Below, piece by piece: positions 42,418-48,434 of a stretch of 48,434 nt of DNA (the stretch's first letter is position 1; each line of letters begins with the position of its first letter). The stretch spans positions 1 to 48,434 of the forward strand of contig UQCL01000010.1 of assembly GCA_900539505.1 (NCBI GenBank), written 5' to 3'. Source of the DNA: an uncultured Campylobacter sp. (GTDB taxonomy: Bacteria; Campylobacterota; Campylobacteria; Campylobacterales; Campylobacteraceae). Made by a program: the position numbers and the translations under genes. The notes under the pieces are model-generated. The model was not told where the DNA came from. It did not search any database and saw nothing but the letters and a program-made list of their open reading frames with translations.

Positions 42418-42444
42418 AAGCGGAGCTTCGGCTCCGCTTTTTTT
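42418..42444 (+). terminator. Intrinsic terminator after the cadF-like gene
   Basis: AAGCGGAGC-TTCG-GCTCCGCTT followed by a run of T. A GC-rich stem with a stable TTCG tetraloop, 18 bp after the stop. The clearest terminator in the window. Confidence 0.9.
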
Positions 42445-42465
42445 ATATCCAAATTAAATTTTAAA

Positions 42466-43524
42466 ATGCCAAAATTCCAAATTACACTGCTTTTCGATCT
42501 GGACGGCACGCTCATAGACTCCACGCCCGCGATACTGGACGGCTTTCACTACGCGTTTGCGCATTTGGGCGCTGCAGAGCCTAGCGACGAAGCGATTAAA
42601 AGGCTTATCGGGTATCCGTTAGAAGTGATGTTTGAACGTCTAGGTGTGACGCGCGATGTGCAGAATTTCGTGCTCGCCTACAAACAGCGATACGCGCAGA
42701 CTTTTTTGGATCAGACCATTCTGCTAAGCGGTGCGTTCGAAGCGGTTCGTGCGGCGAGCGAGTTTGCAAATTTAGGCGTCGTGACTACCAAGACGTCGAA
42801 ATTTTCTAAAATTTTATTGCGACATCTTGGCATCGCGGAATTTTTCGGCACCATCGTCGGACGAGAGGATGTGAAAAATCCCAAACCAAGTGCCGAACCG
42901 ATCTTAAAGGCGCTCGAAAATTTAGGAATTTGCGGCGCGACCGCTAGCCAAAGCCCGCATGCTGCTTGCGGTAAAACTCACGACGCGACTGCCAATAAAA
43001 ACACAAGCGCTGCTAGCAGAAGCGCGATTTTGAGTGAAATTTCAGCGTCTGATTTAAAGAGCCTTCCTGCGCTTGATCCTGATTCTAGCAAAGTTTTCGA
43101 GCAAAATTTAAGTAGCATCGCGAGTCAAAATTCCGATACAATTTCGTTTAGAAATTTAAGCAAAGCAAAGAGTGATAGACACGAGGTTGGCGATAATAGC
43201 CAAAAGAGCGGTGTCGACATTGAGGGCGAGAGCGATAAAGGCGGAGCGCGCGGCGGTAAAATTTATGATGCGCATGAGCTAAATTCCACTCCTTGCTATG
43301 ACAAAATTTGCAGTGACGAAATCCTGTCTTCTGTTAGCCAAAATATCTTTATGATCGGCGATACGTCGCTTGACGCCATTTCGGCAAAGTCGGCAGCGGT
43401 GCGAAGCATGGGCGTAAGCTGCGGTTACGGCAGTGCCTCGGAGCTACGGGCGCATTTCGAGTTCGTATGCGCGGACGCAAAAGAGGCGGTTGAGCTGATA
43501 CGCGAAATTTCATCGAAATTTTAG
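42466..43524 (+). CDS. gph: HAD-family phosphatase (Gph-like) with a long low-complexity insertion
   Basis: 352 aa. HAD motif I FDLDGTLIDST (nucleophile Asp), motif II VTTKTSKF, motif III Lys in EDVKNPKPSAEP and motif IV MIGDTSLDAISA are intact, so it should be active, possibly on phosphoglycolate. Gph proteins are usually about 210-220 aa. About 135 extra residues (155-290; nt roughly 42930-43335) lie between motifs III and IV. They are rich in Ser, Ala, Asn and Asp, with QN-type repeats and many AAATTT words. Start ATG 42466, without a clear Shine-Dalgarno sequence. No operon partner. Confidence 0.87.
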   Translation: MPKFQITLLFDLDGTLIDSTPAILDGFHYAFAHLGAAEPSDEAIKRLIGYPLEVMFERLGVTRDVQNFVLAYKQRYAQTFLDQTILLSGAFEAVRAASEFANLGVVTTKTSKFSKILLRHLGIAEFFGTIVGREDVKNPKPSAEPILKALENLGICGATASQSPHAACGKTHDATANKNTSAASRSAILSEISASDLKSLPALDPDSSKVFEQNLSSIASQNSDTISFRNLSKAKSDRHEVGDNSQKSGVDIEGESDKGGARGGKIYDAHELNSTPCYDKICSDEILSSVSQNIFMIGDTSLDAISAKSAAVRSMGVSCGYGSASELRAHFEFVCADAKEAVELIREISSKF

Positions 43525-43634
43525 GCGCGACGGAGCGAAATTTTACCTAGTTTTGATGCGCTATTTTTGCAAATACTATAAGCGAACCCGTGCCCGAAAT
43601 TTAAAATTTGAAATTCCAATTAATTTTGCGTTTT

Positions 43635-43964
43635 AAACAGTGCGCGATATGAATTTGCTCGTGCTATTTAGCTGGAAAGCAAGGCGCTTTCTAAGTGTTC
43701 AAACGATGCGCGGAGTTAAATTTCGCATATTTCTGCTCTGGTCTAGCAATAGCCTGTGCTGAACTAACAATGTACGGGAATATTTCACTTTGTCCATAGT
43801 ACTTGATCTGATTCGTTTAATGTTCGGCATTAGCAACGTATGGGAAAATTTTGCTACTTCGAGTAATTGTGTTTTATTTACTTTCGGTTTGTATTAACAC
43901 AATGTACTGGAAAATCTTGCCGCAGTCAAATTTTACGCAATTTTGCAATGTCTTTTGAGTTTGC
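43635..43964. repeat. Degenerate tandem array with exact 66-bp period (five units)
   Basis: Units begin at 43635, 43701, 43767, 43833 and 43899, all 66 bp apart. The first 24-28 bp of each are related (for example GCAACGTATGGGAAAATTTTGC and ACAATGTACTGGAAAATCTTGC); the remaining 40 bp are much less alike. A weaker sixth unit may start at 43965. On the minus strand, one frame gives a 22-residue pattern with VKYSRTLL, AKFSHTLL and ARFSSTL at matching places, but broken by stops, so a decayed repeat gene is one option. Confidence 0.6.
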
Positions 43965-44494
43965 GAACGGCCTTTGCAAGAAATTTTATGCAAGCTTCGC
44001 ACTCAAATTATATGGCTTTGATTTTAGTTTAGACCCACTTAATCGCGATAAATTCTATGCTTCGTCTGAGGTGAGTATTTGGTAGGACTTTTGTGCAATC
44101 CTATCGCAAGTCTATTTGACGCTTATTTTGGCGCTGCATTCCGGGTTTTGTCGCAATTATGTTCGCTGCGGATTTTCGGTGCGATTTATATCATTTAAGG
44201 CCGCGCCCGCGCCCAGCGAGCACTAAACATATATGTTTTGAAGACAGGCTTATATGCTAAAATTTCATCCTGCGACAAATAGCTCGCGAAGGCGTAAATA
44301 TAGGATAAACTAGCCAAATTTTAAAATTTAGCTCCGCGGCGAGCAGCCATATTCTTTTATCGAAGCCTATGAAAGCAGCGTTAGCTTTTGCGTTTTAATT
44401 TTATCGTTTAGGCGCAGCAGGGCTTCAAATTTAATTAAAATTTTGCAAAATTTTAAAATTCCGCCCGCTCTTATGCTTTTTTAAAGCAAAATTC

Positions 44495-44500
44495 TATAAA
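44495..44500 (+). promoter_or_regulatory. -10 element for tRNA-Gln
   Basis: TATAAA followed by AT, 15 bp before the mature 5' end of the tRNA. Confidence 0.45.
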
Positions 44501-44515
44501 ATACCGCTTCCGCAA

Positions 44516-44589
44516 TGGGCTATCGTCTAATGGCAGGACAACAAACTCTGGATTTGTGAATATAGGTTCGACCCCTATTAGCCCATCCA
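44516..44589 (+). tRNA. tRNA-Gln (anticodon CUG)
   Basis: 74 nt with encoded CCA. Acceptor TGGGCTA/TAGCCCA with the U1-A72 pair typical of glutamine tRNAs; D-arm GTCTAATGGCAGGAC; anticodon stem ACAAA/TTTGT with loop CTCTGGA, anticodon CTG; T-arm ATAGG-TTCGACC-CCTAT. All stems pair. Confidence 0.93.
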
Positions 44590-44734
44590 CTTAAATTTTT
44601 AATCCCCTTTATCATAGCTAGCGTTTGAAATTAATTTGCGCGTCATTTTTGCAGATCATGGCAGCATTTGCCTGCTAAAGCAAATTGCGCCAAGCCATAA
44701 ATAGGCAAAATTTTATCGAGCTAATAAGTAAGTT

Positions 44735-44750
44735 GCCGCTTTGAAGCGGC
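44735..44750 (-). terminator. Hairpin after the DUF411 gene
   Basis: GCCGCT-TTGA-AGCGGC directly after the stop of the minus-strand DUF411 gene. The following U run is poor, so termination may be weak. Confidence 0.4.
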
Positions 44751-44753
44751 GGA

Positions 44754-45215
44754 TTATTTGATTTTTTCTTTGCCTTTGTAAGTGGCGATGCTTTGATACG
44801 AGCCATCCTTTTTAAACGCTACCACATCATAGACCTCGGGCTGTGAGCCTTGCTCCATACCTGGCGCTTCTAGCGGCATTCCAGGTGCTGCTATGCCGAT
44901 AACGTCTTTAGGCTTATTTTTTAGTAGCGTGCGGATCTCACCTGCTGGCATATGTCCTTCGACTACATACCCGTCTATGATCGCGGTGTGGCAGCTAGCG
45001 AACTCCAGCGGAAGCCCAAACTCATTCTTCTTCTGGATAAGCGGCTCGTCAGCCAGCGAAATCATCTCGACTTCAAAGCCATTTTGCTCCATGTATTTTG
45101 CCCAGTTGTGACAACAGCCGCAGCTCTCGCCGTGATATACCTTGACGTGTTCGCCCGCCACCGCATAGCTACCTAATGCCGCTAAAAGCGCACCTACAAA
45201 TAAAATTTTCTTCAT
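44754..45215 (-). CDS. DUF411 periplasmic metal-binding protein
   Basis: 153 aa with a cleavable signal peptide (MKKILFVGALLAALGSYAVAG). The DUF411 core is complete: YHGESCGCCHNWAKYM, LPLEFASCHTAIIDGYVVEGHMPAGEI and IGIAAPGMPLEAPGME. The CGCC cluster, the third Cys-His and the Met-rich MP.E.PGM stretch suggest copper or silver binding. DUF411 genes often sit beside copper resistance genes; none are visible here. Start ATG 45215, preceded by CTGGAG on its strand. It is probably transcribed alone. Confidence 0.88.
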   Translation of the reverse strand: MKKILFVGALLAALGSYAVAGEHVKVYHGESCGCCHNWAKYMEQNGFEVEMISLADEPLIQKKNEFGLPLEFASCHTAIIDGYVVEGHMPAGEIRTLLKNKPKDVIGIAAPGMPLEAPGMEQGSQPEVYDVVAFKKDGSYQSIATYKGKEKIK

Positions 45216-45325
45216 ATTTTACTCCAGTGATTAAAAGTCCTCGATTATACAATACGAATAGTAAATTTTTAAGAGCGAACCATGTAACTCTAAGATTAAA
45301 TTTGACGAAGCAGACCCGCTTGTAA

Positions 45326-45357
45326 GCCGAAATTTTAAGAAATTTTAAAATTTCGGC
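45326..45357 (-). terminator. Hairpin after the 45.4-kb lipoprotein gene
   Basis: Perfect 13-bp stem GCCGAAATTTTAA / TTAAAATTTCGGC with loop GAAATT, 16 bp downstream of the stop of the minus-strand lipoprotein gene. It has almost the same layout as the hairpin after purA. Confidence 0.55.
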
Positions 45358-45373
45358 GTCGCGGATAAGTTGG

Positions 45374-45802
45374 TTATAGGCACTGAGACAGTGCTGATTT
45401 GATAGCGGATTTTGATACGTAGCCTTCCGAGTCGCTGGTAAGTGATACGTCGCAGCCTGGCTTATAGTTTTTCCAGGTGTAGATATTGCCATTGTCTTCG
45501 GTTGTTTTGATAGAGTCTGGCTGTTTATTCCACGCAGAAATTACTTGATTGATATGAAATGCATCGCTGCGATCTTTCGGCGCATTAGTCATACCTGTGC
45601 TATCGGGCAAGGTCGTTTCGACCATATCAGTGGTGCCTGCGGTGGAGACCTCTTGGACTTTATCATTTACGCCGCCGATATTTGTTTTGCTGCTTTGGGA
45701 TTTTGTTTGATTGCGTACTCCGCTTGGTTCGTTGGATATATTCCAGTTGGAACAACCGATAAAAAATACCACTGCTACGAGCGCAGCTATTAAATTTCTC
45801 AT
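45374..45802 (-). CDS. Putative lipoprotein, unknown function
   Basis: 142 aa. Lipobox FIGC after a short signal (MRNLIAALVAVVFFIGC). The mature protein is rich in Ser, Thr, Asn and Lys over its first 60 residues, then has a compact C-terminal part with two further cysteines (PGCDVSL and the penultimate Cys), which may form a disulphide. I chose the ATG at 45802 because AAGGAG lies upstream; the start at 45817 would put polar residues before the signal. I do not recognise the family. A hairpin lies after its stop. Confidence 0.72.
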   Translation of the reverse strand: MRNLIAALVAVVFFIGCSNWNISNEPSGVRNQTKSQSSKTNIGGVNDKVQEVSTAGTTDMVETTLPDSTGMTNAPKDRSDAFHINQVISAWNKQPDSIKTTEDNGNIYTWKNYKPGCDVSLTSDSEGYVSKSAIKSALSQCL

Positions 45803-45934
45803 AAAATTCTCCTTCAAAAATTTCGTTGCGATAGTAGCACATTTATCTTTAGTTTAAAATAAATCCGAGCCCTTGAAATTTGAAATTTCGCAGGAATTTT
45901 GCGAGGCGTTTCAGTAGGAATTTATAAAATTTGA

Positions 45935-45940
45935 GATAAT
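45935..45940 (+). promoter_or_regulatory. Possible -10 element for rplU-rpmA
   Basis: GATAAT, about 80 bp before the rplU ATG, the best match in this AT-rich interval. A long leader would result. Confidence 0.35.
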
Positions 45941-46022
45941 ATTGCAACCTTTCATACCAAACGGGCTTTTAAATTTTGCACGGCAAATGCCTTTTTGGCT
46001 ACCAAATTTTAAAGGATTTTTG

Positions 46023-46331
46023 ATGTATGCTATCATCAAACACGGCGGCAAGCAGTATAAGGTCGAAGAGGGCAACTACCTAAATTTAGACCATTTTAAT
46101 GCTGAGCCGAAAGCAAAGCTCGAGCTTAGCGAAGTTTTAGCGCTAAACGACGGCGAGTTAAAGGTAGGAGCACCGTTCGTAAAGGGTGCCAAGGTGGTTT
46201 TGGAGGTCGTTTGCGAAGGCAAGGATAAAAAAGTCGTTATCTTCAAAAAACGCAGACGCAAAGATTCAAAAGTAAAACGCGGCTTCAGACGCCAATACAC
46301 CCGCGTCAAAGTCGTTTCGATTAACGCATAA
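46023..46331 (+). CDS. rplU: 50S ribosomal protein L21
   Basis: 102 aa, normal for L21. N-terminus YAIIKHGGKQYKVEEG; KKVVIFKKRRRKDSKVKRGFRRQYTRVKV at the C-terminus is the rRNA-binding region. I chose ATG 46023 after AAAGGA; a frame open from 45942 adds residues not in the family. First gene of the rplU-rpmA-obg cluster. Confidence 0.96.
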   Translation: MYAIIKHGGKQYKVEEGNYLNLDHFNAEPKAKLELSEVLALNDGELKVGAPFVKGAKVVLEVVCEGKDKKVVIFKKRRRKDSKVKRGFRRQYTRVKVVSINA

Positions 46332-46341
46332 AGGATAGAAA

Positions 46342-46599
46342 ATGGCACACAAAAAAGGTCAAGGCTCAACCCAAAATAATAGAGATTCCATCGGACGACG
46401 CTTAGGCGTCAAAAAATTCGGCGGCGAGTTCGTTCGCGCGGGCAACATCATCATTCGCCAGCGCGGCACTGCGACGCACCCGGGCTGCAACGTAGGCATG
46501 GGTATCGATCACACGATTTTCGCGCTGATCGACGGCGTCGTAAAATTTGAGCGAAAAGATAAAAATCGCAAAAAAGTGTCGGTTTATCCGGCTGCGTAA
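46342..46599 (+). CDS. rpmA: 50S ribosomal protein L27
   Basis: 85 aa. It starts directly with MAHKKGQGSTQNNRDSIGRR, with the N-terminal tail that reaches the peptidyl-transferase centre. There is no N-terminal extension of the Firmicute type, so no protease processing is needed. 10 bp after rplU, AAAGGATAGA upstream. Confidence 0.97.
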   Translation: MAHKKGQGSTQNNRDSIGRRLGVKKFGGEFVRAGNIIIRQRGTATHPGCNVGMGIDHTIFALIDGVVKFERKDKNRKKVSVYPAA

Positions 46600-46617
46600 T
46601 TACCGCTAAAATCTTCG

Positions 46618-46631
46618 GGGGCGCAAGCCCC
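46618..46631 (+). terminator. Hairpin between rpmA and obg
   Basis: GGGGC-GCAA-GCCCC, 18 bp after the rpmA stop. It is followed by TATTT only, so termination may be partial. obg then has its own -10 at 46678. Confidence 0.5.
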
Positions 46632-46677
46632 TATTTAAAATTTCACCCGTTTAAAAATTATCTTCAACTCATTTGGC

Positions 46678-46683
46678 TATAAT
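46678..46683 (+). promoter_or_regulatory. -10 element for obg
   Basis: TATAAT, 25 bp before the obg ATG and downstream of the rpmA hairpin. Confidence 0.55.
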
Positions 46684-46708
46684 TGCCGTTTTAAATTTAA
46701 GGATAGCT

Positions 46709-47764
46709 ATGTTCATAGACAGCGTAAAATTTAGCGTCAAATCAGGCGACGGGGGTACAGGTTGCGTCAGCTTCCGCCGAGAAAAATTTGTCATCCTAGG
46801 CGGTCCCGACGGTGGCGACGGCGGTGACGGCGGCGACGTGTATTTTAGGGTCGATAAAAACTCCCACACCCTTTCATCTTACAAGGGCAAGCGGGAGTTT
46901 AAGGCGCAAAACGGCGCGCCCGGCGAGGGTCGCAAAAAGACTGGCAAAAGCGGCGAGGATCTCTATCTCATCGTCCCTCCGGGCACCAGCGTTTACGACG
47001 AGGATAGCGGCGAGCTAGTGCTTGATATGCTAAATGACGGCGAAACTAAGCTATTTTTAAAAGGCGGCAAAGGCGGGCTTGGCAATGTGCACTTTAAAAG
47101 CTCAATTAATCAAGCCCCCGAATACGCGCAAAAAGGCCTAGAGGGGCAGACGCGCGAGGTGAGACTAGAGCTAAAACTCATCGCCGACGTGGGGCTAGTG
47201 GGCTTTCCAAACGTGGGCAAAAGCACGCTAATCTCAACCGTCTCAAACGCTAAACCCCAGATTGCAAACTACGAGTTTACCACGCTCACGCCAAAGCTCG
47301 GACTCGTCGAGGTGGACGAATACAGCGGCTTTGTCATGGCCGATATCCCGGGCATCATAGAGGGCGCAAGCGAAGGGCGCGGGCTTGGCGTGCAGTTTTT
47401 AAAACACGTCGAGCGCACGAAAATTTTGCTTTTTATGCTTGATCTTGCAAACTACCGCAGCCTTGAGGAGCAGTTTGACGCGCTGAGGGCCGAGACGGCA
47501 AAATTTTCCGGAGAGCTTGCAAAAAGAGACTACGCGATCGCCCTAACTCGCGCGGACGCGGCCGAAAATTTGCAGGAAAAATTTGACGCGTTTTTGTCGC
47601 ATTTGGGGCTTGTAGGCACGGCGGGTGAGATGAAATTTAAACAAAATATTTATGAGTTTGACGCCGCTAAGCCGTTTTTCGTGATGCCGATATCTTCGGC
47701 TACGGGACAAAATATAAACGAGCTAAAATTTAACCTGCTTGAGCTGCTTAAAAAGGAGCTGTAG
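46709..47764 (+). CDS. obg: GTPase Obg/CgtA
   Basis: 351 aa. The glycine-rich Obg fold occupies residues 1-157 (SGDGGTGCVSFRREK, GGPDGGDGGDGGDVYF, GKGGLGNVHFKSS), then the G domain: G1 GFPNVGKSTLIS, G3 ADIPGIIEGASEG, G4 TRAD and G5 SSAT. The protein acts in 50S subunit assembly and stress control. I chose ATG 46709 after AAGGATAGCT; the upstream start at 46673 overlaps the promoter. In C. jejuni I recall proB between obg and fmt; here an EF-hand gene stands there. Confidence 0.96.
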   Translation: MFIDSVKFSVKSGDGGTGCVSFRREKFVILGGPDGGDGGDGGDVYFRVDKNSHTLSSYKGKREFKAQNGAPGEGRKKTGKSGEDLYLIVPPGTSVYDEDSGELVLDMLNDGETKLFLKGGKGGLGNVHFKSSINQAPEYAQKGLEGQTREVRLELKLIADVGLVGFPNVGKSTLISTVSNAKPQIANYEFTTLTPKLGLVEVDEYSGFVMADIPGIIEGASEGRGLGVQFLKHVERTKILLFMLDLANYRSLEEQFDALRAETAKFSGELAKRDYAIALTRADAAENLQEKFDAFLSHLGLVGTAGEMKFKQNIYEFDAAKPFFVMPISSATGQNINELKFNLLELLKKEL

Positions 47765-47889
47765 GTTGCGCCAAAAGCCGCACCGCAGATGGCTTTTGCG
47801 AATGTAGGTTTTAAGCGCGTCCGAATATGCGGGTAAATTATGTTTATCGCTCGCAAACGCCGCAAAAAAATAAAATTTAAGAAGGCGAA

Positions 47890-48232
47890 ATGAATAAAAT
47901 TTTTATTCTAGTATTTTTATGCTTCGGTGCGTATTGTTGCGATCCCGCCGATCCGGTGCCCTATTTTATGGACTTTAACGACAAGGATCATGGCGGCACG
48001 CTGAGCTTGCAAGAGTGGACGGCGAGCGAGGTGCCGTCCGGGCTGAGAGTAGAGCTAAATCTGCGCTCGGGCTCGGAATTTAAGGGGGCTGGATGCTAAT
48101 CGTGACGGTAAGATTAGCCTTAATGAGCTGGGAGCGAAACCGTCTGCAAAGATTTATTGGTCCGAAGATCCGTGCGCTTTTTGGCCTTGGCCGGACGGAT
48201 CCGAGGATAAAAATCAATCCGCCGTCAAATAA
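47890..48232 (+). pseudogene. Secreted EF-hand protein split by a frameshift
   Basis: The first frame begins at ATG 47890 (AAGAAGGCGA upstream) with a signal peptide (MNKIFILVFLCFGAYCC) and a first EF-hand-like loop (DKDHGGTLSLQE), but stops at 48099. The second frame, reaching TAA at 48230-48232, carries a perfect EF-hand loop DANRDGKISLNE and a Trp/Pro-rich tail. Removing one G from the tract of five at 48084-48088 joins them as EFKG-LDANRDGK. The full protein would be 113 aa with two calcium sites. It may be a real inactivation, a slippage switch or a sequencing error near the contig end. Confidence 0.75.
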
Positions 48233-48345
48233 GGCGCGCGAGTGAACCCATGGTTACATCACGGTCTGCGCAAAATTTATTGCGAGCACAACTAGCGTCT
48301 GCATGATCGCTCGCGCCCTGATGTGGCCAAATTTAAAGGAAAAGA

Positions 48346-48422
48346 ATGAATATAATTTTTATGGGAACGCCCGAGTATGCGGCTAAAATTTTACGCGCGC
48401 TTACGGGGGCGAAATTTAATAT
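48346..48422 (+). CDS. fmt: Methionyl-tRNA formyltransferase, N-terminal fragment
   Basis: The first 25 codons: MNIIFMGTPEYAAKILRAL, the signature start of Fmt, which formylates initiator Met-tRNA. AAAGGA precedes the ATG. The gene is cut by the contig end; the codons after AKFN-I are adapter-derived. Confidence 0.88.
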
Positions 48423-48434
48423 CTGTCTCTTATA
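48423..48434 (+). other. Sequencing adapter remnant (Nextera mosaic end)
   Basis: The last 12 bases, CTGTCTCTTATA, are identical to the first 12 of the Nextera transposase adapter sequence CTGTCTCTTATACACATCT. This is an untrimmed assembly artefact, not genome. Confidence 0.85.

Larger units (their letters stand above)
43525..44515. other. 1-kb noncoding gap before tRNA-Gln, with a tandem repeat
   Basis: No supportable gene. It contains the 66-bp-period array (43635-43964), scattered RAATTY words, and near 44310-44330 and 44440-44465 two AAATTTTAAAATTT-type doublets. A plus-strand frame at 43867-44085 is open but falls across the repeats and lacks a start signal. Confidence 0.55.

Noticed and set aside
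43635..43964. CRISPR array
   Set aside because: The 66-bp spacing fits a 36+30 layout, but the repeat cores differ at many positions, are only 24-28 bp long, and no cas genes are in the window.
43867..44085. 72-codon plus-strand frame in the gap before tRNA-Gln
   Set aside because: It runs across the degenerate repeats, has no start signal and no family resemblance.
47890..48232. Phase-variable contingency locus
   Set aside because: A tract of five G is shorter than the 8-12 G normally needed for frequent slippage in Campylobacter; kept only as a frameshift.

Overview
The window looks like a contig from a Campylobacter, or a close epsilonproteobacterial relative, with a base composition more GC-rich than C. 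jejuni. The oral/gut C. gracilis-showae-rectus lineages are the sort of organism I would expect, but the species is inference. The grounds are gene content and gene order. Several blocks match orders I recall from C. jejuni: miaA / mqnP / moaA / queE / queD / rsmE / rpmE / rsmI / aminotransferase / hom / yraN / trxA / trxB; mlaA / mlaC / RND; HisZ-like / purA / DUF507 / carA; addB / addA / rplM / rpsI / cadF-like / gph; and rplU / rpmA / obg / fmt. The last 12 bases match a Nextera transposase adapter, so this is probably the end of a draft-assembly contig.

Layout. 0-5 kb: tRNA modification (miaA), menaquinone prenylation, molybdopterin (moaA) and queuosine synthesis (queE, queD). 5-10 kb: a small lipoprotein, a membrane protein, rRNA methyltransferases (rsmE, rsmI, rlmB), L31 and a RodZ-like membrane protein. 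10-15 kb: an aminotransferase, homoserine dehydrogenase, YraN, and thioredoxin with its reductase. 15-20 kb: on the minus strand, a lipoprotein, tRNA-Sec, and an mlaA-mlaC-RND lipid-transport module. 20-25 kb: a molybdate system (modE, modA, a TOBE protein, modC, then modB after a 1-kb gap). 25-33 kb: a large PAS-GGDEF-EAL protein translationally coupled to a HisZ-like gene and purA, then DUF507 and carA. 33-43 kb: an orphan response regulator, the AddAB recombination nuclease, L13/S9, a CadF-like OmpA protein and a phosphatase. 43-48 kb: a repeat-bearing gap, tRNA-Gln, a DUF411 protein, a lipoprotein, L21/L27/Obg, a frameshifted EF-hand gene and the start of fmt.

Functional links: tRNA-Sec, moaA and the mod genes fit a molybdenum-dependent selenoenzyme such as formate dehydrogenase, which is not in the window. 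Short 4-bp or smaller overlaps mark many operons, and TTG starts are common (miaA, rsmI, yraN, mlaA, addB).

The most unusual signal is not a gene. The hexamer family RAATTY (mostly AAATTT) is extremely dense. I counted about 30 sites in the 1,036-bp gap at 23.0-24.0 kb, where about 2 would be expected. It builds a family of intergenic hairpins, and it fills Asn/Gln/Ser-rich insertions in four otherwise conserved proteins (QueE, the RND transporter, AddB and the Gph phosphatase). RAATTY is the sequence methylated by CtsM, which controls DNA uptake in C. jejuni. A second unexplained structure is a degenerate tandem array with an exact 66-bp period at 43,635-43,964.
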